A stretch of DNA of 64,000 nt from Nocardia sp. alder85J (GTDB lineage Bacteria; Actinomycetota; Actinomycetes; Mycobacteriales; Mycobacteriaceae). The notes under the pieces were generated by a model that was not told the DNA's origin, ran no database searches, and was given only the letters and a program-made list of their open reading frames with translations. The first letter of the stretch is position 1, and each line of letters starts with the position of its first letter. Location: assembly GCF_020176955.2 (NCBI RefSeq), contig NZ_JAIUCZ020000010.1, positions 248,001-312,000 of the forward strand, in the 5' to 3' direction. A program made the position numbers and the translations under genes. Shown here piece by piece: positions 53,103 through 62,411 of this stretch.

Positions 53103-53639
53103 ATGGCGACACCACGTCCACTTCCACTGGATCCGATCGGGGAGGCCCACCGGCAGTGGGACGCGCACGGCTGGGGTGACGTGGCCGACGGCATGGCGGC
53201 GGTCACCTCGCTGGTGCGCGCGCAGCAGATCGTGATGGCGCGAGTGGACGAGGCATTGCGCCCAACGGGCTTGACCTTCTCCCGATACGAGTTGCTCATG
53301 CTGCTGAGTTTCAGCCGTTCCGGCGCCCTGCCGATGGCGGTCGCCAGCGCGCGATTGCAGGTGCATCCGACAAGTGTGACGAACACCGTGGATCGGCTGG
53401 AAGCCGCGAACCTGGTGAAGCGCGTGCCACATCCGAGCGATCGCCGGGCAACGTTGATCGAGATCACCACCGCGGGAAGAGATCTGGTAGGCCGGGCGAC
53501 CGCGGACCTGAACGACCGGGTTTTCGCCCGCCCCGGCCTGCCGCCGGATCGCCTGCGGCTGTTGCTCACGCTGCTGGCGGAATTCCGCCGTGCCGCGGGC
53601 GACTTCGACAGTGGCGACACACCGGCGCGATGGTCGTGA
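53103..53639 (+). CDS. MarR-family regulator
   Basis: 178 residues. Winged helix at about 55-130: FSRYELLMLLSFSRSGALPMAVASARLQVHPTSVTNTVDRLEAANLV in parts, then DRRATLIEITTAG. No operon partner is obvious; the gene stands alone between the tRNA and the Hsp70-like gene. Target unknown. Confidence 0.88.
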   Translation: MATPRPLPLDPIGEAHRQWDAHGWGDVADGMAAVTSLVRAQQIVMARVDEALRPTGLTFSRYELLMLLSFSRSGALPMAVASARLQVHPTSVTNTVDRLEAANLVKRVPHPSDRRATLIEITTAGRDLVGRATADLNDRVFARPGLPPDRLRLLLTLLAEFRRAAGDFDSGDTPARWS

Positions 53640-53740
53640 CACGCCGCCGTTGATACCTGTCCGATAACTATTGAGCTTCCACCCAGCGACTTTCCCGCGA
53701 CGCGCTTGGCATTGCGCCGCAAAAGGTTCACCATTGAGCC

Positions 53741-54805
53741 ATGGTGCTGGTCCTCGGGGTATCAGCAGGTGCCGGGGGTGCGCGCGCAATGCTCACGCAC
53801 TCCGATCAGCCACACCTCCCCCCCATCGATCACTGCACGGTGCCGCGCCCCTCCGGCGCCGGCGTCGACGAAGCGGTTTTCCATGCGATCGAGCTGATGC
53901 GCGAGGCCGCTACCAGCCGTGACGAATTCGTCACCGGTATCGCCGTGACGACCCGCTGCCCGACACACGAGGAAGCCGTCCGCGCCGCGGCGGGCCGCAG
54001 CCGCCTCACGATCGTCGACGAGCCGTTGGCGCAGTTGCGCTATCTCCGGTTCAGCGGCCGGCTGCCGGCCGAGGGCACGGTACTCATCTACGACCTCGGC
54101 GCCTCGGGCCTCACCGTCACCCAGGCCGACTGTCGCACCGATGCCATCCTGGCCGGCCGGCACAGCACCGTCGTCGGCGGCGACGGGCACGACGCGCTGT
54201 TGCGCTGGCGCCTGGCCCACGACGGCGTCGCGATCGACCGGCCGACCAGTTGCGCGTACAAGGAGGCCCTCACCGCCTCGCCGGTGGTCACCGCCACCGA
54301 CCCGCGCACCCATTCGCGAGTCGTGCTGACGCGCAGCGATTTCAACGAGCTGGTCACCGCCGGCATCCACCACTCGGTCTCGTACGTGCGGCAGCTGATC
54401 GAGGAGACGGGGGTGCAACCGCAGGCGGTGGCGCTGCTCGGCGGCTGCACCCGCAACCCGGGCATCCGCACGACGGTGGAGGGCCTGCTCGATCTGCCCT
54501 CGATCTACGACCCCGAACCGGAATTCGTCTCGGCGCGCGGGGCGGTGCTGATGGCGACCCAGCTGCCCTCGGCGCGCCGGGTGCGCGGGGTGCGGTTCGC
54601 CGGGAAGCCTGCCGTGCCCGGGCCCAACGGCGTGTCCAAGCGCAAACTCGTCGCCGCCGCGGCGGTCACCGCCACCCTCGGCGCCACGGTGGCGGGACTG
54701 CTGGTGCTGGACCACACCTCGGCCCCCGGCGGCACCCACGGCGGGACCAATCCGAGCCCGATGGAGGTCGCGGGTACGCCCGCGAATCCGCTGAACTCCA
54801 AGTAG
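53741..54805 (+). CDS. Hsp70/actin-like ATPase-fold membrane protein
   Basis: 354 residues. The middle contains VLIYDLGASGLTVT (phosphate-2-like loop) and VALLGGCTRNPGIRTTVEGL (adenosine-like loop), both characteristic of the Hsp70 ATPase fold. The N-terminal phosphate-1 region is short. A transmembrane helix (about 307-326, VAAAAVTATLGATVAGLLVL) and a Gly/Thr/Pro tail follow. Such degenerate Hsp70-like proteins are frequent in Nocardia and mycobacteria. It may be a pseudo-ATPase. Confidence 0.75.
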   Translation: MVLVLGVSAGAGGARAMLTHSDQPHLPPIDHCTVPRPSGAGVDEAVFHAIELMREAATSRDEFVTGIAVTTRCPTHEEAVRAAAGRSRLTIVDEPLAQLRYLRFSGRLPAEGTVLIYDLGASGLTVTQADCRTDAILAGRHSTVVGGDGHDALLRWRLAHDGVAIDRPTSCAYKEALTASPVVTATDPRTHSRVVLTRSDFNELVTAGIHHSVSYVRQLIEETGVQPQAVALLGGCTRNPGIRTTVEGLLDLPSIYDPEPEFVSARGAVLMATQLPSARRVRGVRFAGKPAVPGPNGVSKRKLVAAAAVTATLGATVAGLLVLDHTSAPGGTHGGTNPSPMEVAGTPANPLNSK

Positions 54806-54812
54806 TCCGGGT

Positions 54813-55343
54813 TCAGACACCGTCGACGGACAGGGTGGCCTGCATCAATCCCATGGCGGCGGCGCACGGATCCGGTTGTGCGGCATGGTCCCGGTTCTGC
54901 ACCCACCAGGTGACGGTGCCGGTGTCGGCGGTCGTGACGGCGCAGCTGCCGGGATCGTTGGGATCACGCCAGTACATGCCGCCGAACTTCTTCAGCACCA
55001 ATTTCTCGATGCGATAACCGAATTGCGCCGCCACCTGGAGATCCTGCTGCAAGGTGTCCTCGCGCAGCCAGGCGTAGGTGAGGTCGATCGTGCCGCCGCC
55101 GGGCAGGTCCGCGGTCCAGGTGCAGATGGTCGGCTGGGTCTGCGGCCGCACCTGTGCCACGTGCAGTTGACCGGCGATGACCTGATCGGCCAGCGGCCCG
55201 CAGCCCGCCAGGAGATTCGGATCCGCGGCCGACGGCGCCGGGTGGTCGGAGTGGCTGCCGGAACAGCCCGCGAGGGTGGCCGCGAGAATCGTCGCGGCGA
55301 GTCCGGCCCGGATCGCCGTGCGGACGAGAATCGCTGTGCGCAC
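54813..55343 (-). CDS. DUF3558 lipoprotein (first of a tandem pair)
   Basis: 176 residues. Signal peptide with lipobox TLAGC (about 24-28), then a domain with CGPLADQVI, CTWTADLPGG and C-terminal PDPCAAAMGLM, the conserved Cys pattern of DUF3558. Exported and membrane anchored. Function unknown. It starts four bases after the upstream paralogue ends. Confidence 0.87.
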   Translation of the reverse strand: MRTAILVRTAIRAGLAATILAATLAGCSGSHSDHPAPSAADPNLLAGCGPLADQVIAGQLHVAQVRPQTQPTICTWTADLPGGGTIDLTYAWLREDTLQQDLQVAAQFGYRIEKLVLKKFGGMYWRDPNDPGSCAVTTADTGTVTWWVQNRDHAAQPDPCAAAMGLMQATLSVDGV

Positions 55344-55347
55344 GAGA

Positions 55348-55854
55348 TCAGCCTGCCTTCGTGAGGGTGTCGGCGGCGAGCTGCGGCAGGACCGCGCACT
55401 GCCGGTCCCGGTCCGGTCCGGCGCCGAGCAGCGTCCAGTCGATGAAATCCCGGCCCCCGGAGTCGACGGCCAGTTCGCACGAGGCCGGGCCGGACCAGGC
55501 GATACCCGATCGGCCGGATACGGTCACCGTGGTCGCCTGCCCGGTCACCTGGCCGCGCCGCTCGGCCAGCGAACTACCGCGGAACCAGGCGAACACCACC
55601 TGATATCCCGCCCCGGCGGCGCTCCCGGCCGCCCAGGCGCAGCGCAGCGGATTGACCGAAACCTGTTCCAGCCCAGCGATTCCGAGCGTCCGGCCGAGCT
55701 CGCCGGTATCGGCGGACCCGCAGCGGCCGATGTCCAGCGCCGGGGAAGCGGCCGGAGCGGCCGTGGTCATCCCGGTCGTGGACGTGCCGCCGGAGTGCGC
55801 GCACCCGGCGACCCCGATCGCGATCGCGGCAACCGCCGCCACCCGCTTCCACAC
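55348..55854 (-). CDS. DUF3558 lipoprotein (second of a tandem pair)
   Basis: 168 residues. Signal peptide with lipobox GVAGC (about 14-18). Cysteines at RCGSADT, RCAWAAG, CELAV and QCAVLP match those of the neighbouring lipoprotein, so the two probably arose by duplication. Likely cotranscribed. Confidence 0.85.
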   Translation of the reverse strand: MWKRVAAVAAIAIGVAGCAHSGGTSTTGMTTAAPAASPALDIGRCGSADTGELGRTLGIAGLEQVSVNPLRCAWAAGSAAGAGYQVVFAWFRGSSLAERRGQVTGQATTVTVSGRSGIAWSGPASCELAVDSGGRDFIDWTLLGAGPDRDRQCAVLPQLAADTLTKAG

Positions 55855-55923
55855 GCGGCCCAGGTTACGGGACCCGACGCCATGGGTTCCTGGGAGCCGC
55901 CGGGCCCGCCGCGACGCGCTGGT

Positions 55924-57336
55924 TCAGGCGGCGGTGAGGCCGGACAGGTCGCGCGTCACCACGTAGTTGCGGTCGGCGGTGCTGCCCAGGGTGTATTCCG
56001 GTTCCAGACCCAGGTATTCGCCGCGGCTGCGGGTGCTCCAGCGTTTCGCCGCCTCGGTACGGGTCTTGTAGAAGTTCAGCATGTAGCCGCCCTCGTACAG
56101 GCGCAGTATGGCGTAGCCGCCCGGATATTCCTTCACCGCGCCGACTTCCACGAAGTCGACCGGGATCGGGAGGTCGGGGCGGCTGCGGTGGTTGCGGTGG
56201 CTGTGGCCGGCGTGGTGCAGGAACACCCCGGGTGCGGAGCGGTACAGCGTGTGCAGGGTGGCCGCGTCGCCGCGGTCGAGGATGAAGTCCATGCCGCTCA
56301 TGTTGGTGGCGCCGGATTCGGTGGTGACCGGATGATGGCCGTAGACCAGCGTCGGGCGGTCGGGATCGGCGGTCAGCACGCCGCGCAGGTGATCGAGCTG
56401 TTCCGGTTCGATACTGCCGCCGGCGATGTCGAGTTCGGTGGTGTCCAGGCCGAGCAGGCGCAGGCCGCCCACCGTGTGCTCGGCCAGCCGGCCGCGCGGG
56501 GCGAAGCGGTCGCCCCAGCAGTCGTGGTGCCGGTCGTCGGTGTCGGGGGTGCAGCCGTCGTAGTCGTCGCCGAGGTGCGGGCGGTCGTGGTTGCCGCGGA
56601 CGGCGAACCAGTCGCGGTCCGCGGCGCCCCAGGCGTCCAGCGCCGACCGGACCGTGGCGACCTGGTCGGGCCTGGCCTCGGCGGTCAGGTCGCCCGCGAC
56701 CAGCAGGTGGTGTACGCCCCGGTCGGGACGCCGCAGATCGTCGAGCAGCGCGGTGAGCATCACCTCCGGATACGGGGGCAGACCGGGTTCCTGGCCGACT
56801 CCCGGCGGCAGGTTCTGCCGGATCAGGCCCGCCACCGTCTCGCCGATGTGCACGTCGTTGGACAGCGCGACCGTGCGCAGGTAGCGGCCCGGCGGCGGGA
56901 TCAGGGTGGTGACCACGCCGAGCGCCTCGGGGGTGCCGGGGCGGCCGGTGATCAGGTTCGGGGCCGCGACCGCGAGCAGGCCGCCGGAGCGCGCCTCGAA
57001 CCGGTAGCTACGGCCCGGTTCCAGACCCCGGATCTCGGCGTAGTGGTAGGGCGTCGGGGCCGGATCGGCGTAGACCGGCCGGGGTGCGGCGGGTGAATCC
57101 GCCGGTGCCAGCGCCACTTCCGTATCGGCGGCCACCGGGGTGCCGTCGGGGGCCCGGGTGGTCCAGGTGAGGATCACCGCGGTGTCGGTGACGGTGACCA
57201 CCTCGAGGTCGGTGGCGACGACCGGGCCCTGGGCCCGCGCCGGGCCGGTGCCGGTCAGGGCCAGCACGGGCAGGGCGGCGACGGTGGTCGCGAGCGCGCC
57301 GAGCACTCGGCGGCGGGTCGGTCCACAGCAACTCAT
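55924..57336 (-). CDS. Tat-exported metallophosphoesterase
   Basis: 470 residues from ATG 57336. Twin-arginine signal TRRRVLGALATTVAALPVLAL. A fibronectin-like N-terminal domain (about 35-115) precedes the calcineurin-type domain: SNDVHIG (metal), VAGDLTAEA, VRGNHDRPH, VYGHHPV and HHAGHSHRNH. This is the layout of purple-acid-phosphatase-like enzymes. Substrate unknown. Divergent from the iron-binding lipoprotein gene. Confidence 0.9.
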   Translation of the reverse strand: MSCCGPTRRRVLGALATTVAALPVLALTGTGPARAQGPVVATDLEVVTVTDTAVILTWTTRAPDGTPVAADTEVALAPADSPAAPRPVYADPAPTPYHYAEIRGLEPGRSYRFEARSGGLLAVAAPNLITGRPGTPEALGVVTTLIPPPGRYLRTVALSNDVHIGETVAGLIRQNLPPGVGQEPGLPPYPEVMLTALLDDLRRPDRGVHHLLVAGDLTAEARPDQVATVRSALDAWGAADRDWFAVRGNHDRPHLGDDYDGCTPDTDDRHHDCWGDRFAPRGRLAEHTVGGLRLLGLDTTELDIAGGSIEPEQLDHLRGVLTADPDRPTLVYGHHPVTTESGATNMSGMDFILDRGDAATLHTLYRSAPGVFLHHAGHSHRNHRSRPDLPIPVDFVEVGAVKEYPGGYAILRLYEGGYMLNFYKTRTEAAKRWSTRSRGEYLGLEPEYTLGSTADRNYVVTRDLSGLTAA

Positions 57337-57451
57337 GTCACAGATCCGTTCTCGCTCCTGCCCGTCCAGGCTAGCCGCGGTCCGTGCCGGGCGGGTGCAG
57401 TACGTTGGGCAACCGATGCCGATGACGGGCGCGGCTCGGAAGGAGTGTGCG

Positions 57452-58501
57452 GTGACGCCGGTGCGATGGAGGGCGACCACCGCGGTGGCCGCGGTGCTGA
57501 CGGTGCTCGCGGCGGCGACGGCGTGTGCGCGTCCGGGGGCCGGCGACGATCGGATCCTCGTCTACGACGGTGGGCCGGAATCGCTGGTCCAGGACTGGGC
57601 GCATGCCTTCACCGCGGCGACCGGTATCAAGGTCACGCTGCGCACCGGGGACGACACCGACCTGGGCAACCAGATCGTCGCCGAGGGCGCGGCGTCGCCG
57701 GCCGACGTGTTCCTGGCCGCCGACGCTCCGGCGGTGGCGCAGGTCGAACACGCCGGGCTGTTCGCCGCCCTGGACAGGGACACGCTCGCGCAGGTGCCGC
57801 CGCGGTACCGCGCCACCACCGGGACCTGGACCGGAATCGCCGCGCGCACACTGGCTTTCGTCTACGACCCGGCGAAGCTCCCGGCCGACCGGCTGCCCGC
57901 CTCGCTGCTGGAACTGGCGCAGCCGCAGTGGCGGGGCCGCTGGGGTGCGGACACCGGAGGCGCCGAGTTCCGGGCGGTGGTCGCGGCGGTACTGGCGCAG
58001 CAGGGTGAGGCCGCCGCCCGCACCTGGCTCCAGGGTGCGCGGGCGGATGCCGTCACCACCCAGAGTCCCGGGGCGGCCATGGCCGGTGTCGACGCCGCGC
58101 GCTACGACGGCGCCCTGGTCTTCGCGGACCACTGGTTCCGGGATCGGGCCGGCGGCGACGATCGCGTGGCCGACCGCTCCGCCGCCGCCGAGCACAGCGA
58201 CCACACCGCCCCGCACTTCTTCGCGAGCCCCGATCCCGGTGCCGTCGTCTCGGTATCGGCGGGCGGGGTGCTGAAATCGAGCCGGAATCAGGCGGCCGCA
58301 CAGCAATTCCTGCGGTTCGTCACCGGCGCGGCGGGTCAGCAGCTGTTGCACGACGGCACCGCGATGGAATATCCGGTCGCCGAGAACGTCCCGGCCGCCG
58401 GGGCGCTGCCGCCACTGGATCCGCAAGCGCCACAGCTGGATCCGGGCGTCATCGACGCGGCCCAGGTCGCCCGGCTCGTCGCCGTACCCGCCCCGAAGTA
58501 G
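57452..58501 (+). CDS. Extracellular substrate-binding lipoprotein, Fe3+/Fbp-like
   Basis: 349 residues from GTG 57452, preceded by GGAAGGAG. Lipoprotein signal ending TAC. The type II binding fold shows LVYDGGPESLVQDWAHAF, ADVFLAADAPAVAQVE and YDGALVFADHWF, resembling ferric-ion receptors. No ABC permease or ATPase lies nearby, so it is an orphan receptor. Metal preference is an inference. Confidence 0.83.
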   Translation: MTPVRWRATTAVAAVLTVLAAATACARPGAGDDRILVYDGGPESLVQDWAHAFTAATGIKVTLRTGDDTDLGNQIVAEGAASPADVFLAADAPAVAQVEHAGLFAALDRDTLAQVPPRYRATTGTWTGIAARTLAFVYDPAKLPADRLPASLLELAQPQWRGRWGADTGGAEFRAVVAAVLAQQGEAAARTWLQGARADAVTTQSPGAAMAGVDAARYDGALVFADHWFRDRAGGDDRVADRSAAAEHSDHTAPHFFASPDPGAVVSVSAGGVLKSSRNQAAAQQFLRFVTGAAGQQLLHDGTAMEYPVAENVPAAGALPPLDPQAPQLDPGVIDAAQVARLVAVPAPK

Positions 58502-58503
58502 AT

Positions 58504-60075
58504 TCAGATGCCCAGGGGCAGTTGGAGTTGCGTCATGGACGGCCAGAGAACGGGCCAGGGGGCGGTCGGCCATCGGCAGACGAACACGGCGACCCCGCGG
58601 TTCACACCCGGGTAGCCGAGCGGGTCGTCGATCCGGCCGGCCGGTTCCACCGATTCGAACTGCCGCCGCAATGCCGGTGCGGCGCTGTCCAATCCGATGT
58701 AGAGGACGGTGCGGGCGGTCGCCGGTGGCGGGCCGAAGAAGCCGTAGCCGCGGTTGGGGCTGTAGGTGGCCGGTAGCCGGTAGCGGGGCCCGAATTTCTC
58801 CAGCGCGCCTGCCTGCCAATAGTTCTGGGCGATGAGGACGGTGTGGTCGTGGTCGCCCGGCGGCAGTTGCCGGTAGGCCGCCGCGACGCCGGCGGTGAGG
58901 TCCTGCCAGCCGCTGGGGCCGTACAGGTCCGACCGCACCGCGAAACCGCTCGGCGAGGTGATGGGCTCGCGCACTCCCGATCGCGGCAAGGGCAGCGCGG
59001 CCAGCAGAACCGCGATGATCGCCAGCGATCCGGCGGCCGCGACGACCGCGCCCCGGCGCACCCGGTCCCGCCATCGGGTGTCGTAGAAGGCCGACAGGCC
59101 GACCGCGCCGGCGGCGAACACCGCGGGCATCAGCCCGCCGACGTAGTACGGCCGGCCGTGGCCGATCAGGACGACCGCGATCATGGACACGGCGGTGACG
59201 AACAGGAATCGGTAGGGCCGCAGCGGCGGCCAGCGCAGCAACTGCCACAGCCCCCAGCCGCCCAGCAGCCCGCCGAGCAGTCCGGCCAGGCCGATGATCT
59301 GCGGGATGCAGGCCAGCGGACCGCCTCCCGCGGCGTCCTGTTCGGCGCCGACCACGTGACTCATCGCCAGTTCCGGCCAGCCGTGCGTGGCCTGCCAGTA
59401 CAGATCGGGTGCGGCCCCGGCGCCGAACACCAGGGCGCCGAGCCAGAAGGCGCGTCGTGTCCACAGTCGCCGGGGCCCGGCGACCATCAGCCCGGCGAGC
59501 AGACAGCATAGGGTCACCGGGATCAGCCATTTCACCTGGATGTCCCCGGCCGCAACCAGTCCGACCAGGATCAGCAGACGGTCGTCGCGGGTGCGGATCC
59601 AGCGGATCAGCAGCCATACCAGGGTGGCCTGGAGGGTCGCGTCGAGGGAGAAGGTACTCAGCTGTGCCGCCTGGGTCAAGGCCAGCGGCGAGGTGGCGTA
59701 GGCGACCCCGGCCAGCAACTGGGTCCGCCGATGGCCGCCGAATTCGTAGGCGATGGCCGCGCTGACGACCACGGCGAGGGCGGCCATGACGATCGCCGGA
59801 ATCCGGAGCGCCACCGCCGATCCGGGTGCGAGCAGATCCGTGAACCGGGCGAGCAACGGCACCAGCGCGCCCTGATCGGCATAGGCGATGCCGGGCCGGG
59901 AACCGGCCGCGACGAAATACAGTTCGTCGCCGAAATAGTCGTAACGCAGGCCCGGAATGGTGAGTGCCGCGGCGGTGAGCACGGCCAGGACCGTCACGCC
60001 GGTGCCGCCGAAGCGGGCGCGTGCGGTTTCGGATTCCGTGTTCGGCGTGGCGACGGCAGCAACAACGAGAACCAA
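58504..60075 (-). CDS. GT39-family membrane glycosyltransferase
   Basis: 523 residues, about 11 transmembrane helices. The first extracytoplasmic loop contains YDYFGDELYFVAAG with the acidic pair typical of polyprenyl-phosphate-sugar-dependent GT-C enzymes. A periplasmic C-terminal domain (about 400-515) carries IAQNYWQAGALEKFG. It transfers a sugar to an envelope acceptor not specified by sequence. The stop is adjacent to that of the convergent lipoprotein. Confidence 0.87.
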   Translation of the reverse strand: MVLVVAAVATPNTESETARARFGGTGVTVLAVLTAAALTIPGLRYDYFGDELYFVAAGSRPGIAYADQGALVPLLARFTDLLAPGSAVALRIPAIVMAALAVVVSAAIAYEFGGHRRTQLLAGVAYATSPLALTQAAQLSTFSLDATLQATLVWLLIRWIRTRDDRLLILVGLVAAGDIQVKWLIPVTLCCLLAGLMVAGPRRLWTRRAFWLGALVFGAGAAPDLYWQATHGWPELAMSHVVGAEQDAAGGGPLACIPQIIGLAGLLGGLLGGWGLWQLLRWPPLRPYRFLFVTAVSMIAVVLIGHGRPYYVGGLMPAVFAAGAVGLSAFYDTRWRDRVRRGAVVAAAGSLAIIAVLLAALPLPRSGVREPITSPSGFAVRSDLYGPSGWQDLTAGVAAAYRQLPPGDHDHTVLIAQNYWQAGALEKFGPRYRLPATYSPNRGYGFFGPPPATARTVLYIGLDSAAPALRRQFESVEPAGRIDDPLGYPGVNRGVAVFVCRWPTAPWPVLWPSMTQLQLPLGI

Positions 60076-60358
60076 TTTCCCCCCTATGACCCGGAATTGA
60101 TCAACCGAAGAGCATATCGAGAGTTACCTCCCATGTCAGCATTCCTGGAAAATATTCATTTCACATTCACCTCGGTACGGCTCTCCACTCCGGGTGCGTC
60201 CGGGCGCGTCGACGGTAGCCGGTGTCCGCGATCGCGGGCCCGCCGTTCTCGCTGAACGCAAGGCGCGCGCCCGGCTTGCCTTGCGCCGCCGCCGGGAACG
60301 CCTAGGGTGGGTGCCGTGCGAAGGCCGGGAGCGCCCTCGCCCGACGGAGAGGAGCCCG
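60076..60358. other. Divergent promoter region, relatively AT-rich
   Basis: 283 bp between the GT39 gene and the small lipoprotein. The first 100 bp are less GC-rich than the surroundings, consistent with promoters. A 41-codon open frame at 60132 has no ribosome site and is not called. Confidence 0.4.
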
Positions 60359-60778
60359 GTGCGCCGCCCGCTGTTCGTCCTGTCCCTGCTCGCCTGTGCC
60401 GCATTGGTGATGCCGCTGACCGCGTGCTCGCATGCGTCCGACAATTCCGGGTCCGCGACCGCGGCGACCCCTCAGGAAGGCGCCGGTCCGGCCGCCGGCC
60501 AGGGCACGCTGAAGGTGCAGGCCACCACTGGAGCCGAGCAGTACCCGGCCTCCGGCCTCGGGGTCGGGGTGTCGAAGTGCGATTCCAGCGCGTCGCTGGC
60601 CACCCTCACCACCGCGGGCCACGAGGGCGCCGCCACCCACGATCTGCCCGGTGGCTGCTATCAGGTGGCGGCGACCGGCGTGCCCTCCGGATGTATGCTC
60701 GGCAGCCCGTCACCGGTGAAAGTCGATGTCACACCCGGAAATACCAGCACCGCCAGCTTCCAGCTGAAGTGCGCGTAG
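60359..60778 (+). CDS. Small lipoprotein, unknown function
   Basis: 139 residues from GTG 60359, preceded by GGAGAGGAG. Signal peptide LFVLSLLACAALVMPLTAC with a lipobox-like end. The mature part is Ala/Gly/Ser-rich, then shows a beta-rich repeat with four cysteines (SKCDSSA, GGCYQVA, SGCMLGS, LKCA), possibly disulfide-bonded. No family recognised. Confidence 0.72.
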   Translation: MRRPLFVLSLLACAALVMPLTACSHASDNSGSATAATPQEGAGPAAGQGTLKVQATTGAEQYPASGLGVGVSKCDSSASLATLTTAGHEGAATHDLPGGCYQVAATGVPSGCMLGSPSPVKVDVTPGNTSTASFQLKCA

Positions 60779-61283
60779 CGGCCGGGCCGGTTCACCGTCC
60801 TGGACGCCGATGTTCATGCCCGGGCCACCGGCGGGGCTGTGGACATGGGCGGCGTCGCCGGGATCGATTTCTCCCTGGTGATGCGCTGCCACGGCAACAA
60901 GGAGGGGCCGTTCGCCGCCGCCGATGTCGATCTCGCCATCCCCGCTCTCGCGGCGGTGGCCTCGGAGACGTTGGGCGAGTTGGTGATCCGGCACTTCGTG
61001 CGACTGTGGGAGACGCCACCGGGCGACGAGGTGCTGCGGACGCTGCTGCGGTCGGCGGTCACCGACGACGTGGTCGGCGACCGGGTCCGGGAGGTGTTCG
61101 CCGGGCAGGTGATGCCCGCGGTGCTGCGCGTCGGCGATCCGGGCGGCGCTGACGGTGGCGCAATTGCTCGGCACCGCGCTGTGCCGGTACATCCCGCCGG
61201 TCGTCGGACTCACCGTCGACCAGCTCGCCGCCGATGTCGGGCCGACCTTGCAGCGCAATCCGACCTCGCCACCACCGGCGTGA
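60779..61283 (+). pseudogene. Decayed TetR-family regulator
   Basis: In one frame: FTVLDADVHARATGG, DMGGVAGIDFSLVMRCHGNKEG and ELVIRHFVRLWETPPGDEVLR. These correspond to the helix-turn-helix end and ligand domain of TetR proteins (compare SLVMRHFGNKEG). The first helices are shortened and no good start exists. The C-terminus continues in another frame near 61145 (LTVAQLLGTALCRYIPP, then AADVGPTLQRN) to a TGA at 61281. This indicates at least one deletion and one frameshift. Confidence 0.72.
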
Positions 61284-61433
61284 GCGCCGCCGTCGGAGTG
61301 CCCGGCGCCGGTCTCGCGTGAGTGCCGCCGCCACGGTCCGCGTTGCGCGGAATCAGGCCCCACCTCGGGTGCGCGCTGTCGCACCGGTAGTCGGCTGGGT
61401 TCCGAAACTCACTGCGCCACAGGTGGATCCGGT

Positions 61434-62225
61434 TCAGCGCGGCGCGAGGTACAGGGTCTGGGTGCTGCGGCCGAGCGGGCCCTTCTCGTCGTACAACCGG
61501 GATTCGGCCAGTCCGATGCCGGTGCGCTCCGGATAGGTCGCCGCGTCCAGGCATACCCATTCGCCCGCCGGTTCCCGGTGCAGGGTGACGGTGAGGTCGG
61601 TGTTGATGAACAGATAGCGGTCCCAGTCGAGGACCGAGCTCACGCCGTTGCCGGAGTCGGCCGCGGCCAGGGCACGCTCCAGCGGGCTGGGTGCCGTGCC
61701 CGCGACGATCGGATACCGCAGCCGGATCCAGCACACCGCCGGTCCCGGATCGCGGAACGATCCCGAGACGAACCGGTAGTCGATGCCGGTGTGGAAACCC
61801 ACCGCCTGATCGGAGGGGAACGGCGTGCGTTCGGTGACGGTCTCCGGGCCCGGATGCGCGCCGGACGGCAGCACCTCGGTGGGCAGGTCGAGTTCCGGGG
61901 CCGCCGTGCGCAGTCGCCAGGCGCGGGCGCTGAGCACCGGTCCGCGCTCGGAACTCAATGTGGCGGTGAGCAGTTCGACATTGCGCCCGGAGCGCACCAC
62001 CTGCGTCTCGGCGGTCAATGGCGCGATCGGCACCGGGCCCAGGATCTCCACCGCCAGCCGCCCGATCCGGAACCCCGCCCGCGGCTCACAACGCTCCAGC
62101 ACATGCGCCAGCAACGCCGACGGCGGTCCGGCGTGTTGTGCGTCCGGTGACCACGGTCCCCGCGTCAGTTCGGTCGATTCGAACCGGTTCGGGTCCGCCT
62201 GGTCCGGGTGGTAGAACGCGTCCAT
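61434..62225 (-). CDS. Acyl-CoA thioesterase, TesB-like double hotdog
   Basis: 263 residues from ATG 62225. An N-terminal hotdog half (FESTELTRGPWSPDAQHAGPPSALLAHVLE in parts) and a C-terminal half with LDWDRYLFINTDLTVTLHR and TGIGLAESRLYDEKGPLGRSTQTL. The Asp and Thr/Gln positions match type II thioesterases. It hydrolyses acyl-CoAs of unknown chain length. An upstream extension to 62273 is not family-like. Confidence 0.85.
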   Translation of the reverse strand: MDAFYHPDQADPNRFESTELTRGPWSPDAQHAGPPSALLAHVLERCEPRAGFRIGRLAVEILGPVPIAPLTAETQVVRSGRNVELLTATLSSERGPVLSARAWRLRTAAPELDLPTEVLPSGAHPGPETVTERTPFPSDQAVGFHTGIDYRFVSGSFRDPGPAVCWIRLRYPIVAGTAPSPLERALAAADSGNGVSSVLDWDRYLFINTDLTVTLHREPAGEWVCLDAATYPERTGIGLAESRLYDEKGPLGRSTQTLYLAPR

Positions 62226-62411
62226 AGTGCCCTCGAACCTACGGGACACCCGGGCCGGCCCGGACAGCGGCACGGCCGGGGAGCGGGCCGCCGGGCCGCA
62301 CGAGAACCGGCGTCGGACGGTTGATGAACAGTGGCCGAACTGCCTTAACGCCGACCGCTACCGATCTCGAAGATTGTCGGACACAACATTATTCGTCAGG
62401 GGCGGGATTCG

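Noticed and set aside
60132..60255. 41-codon frame upstream of the small lipoprotein gene
   Set aside because: No ribosome site and an Arg-rich tail without similarity; probably promoter DNA.
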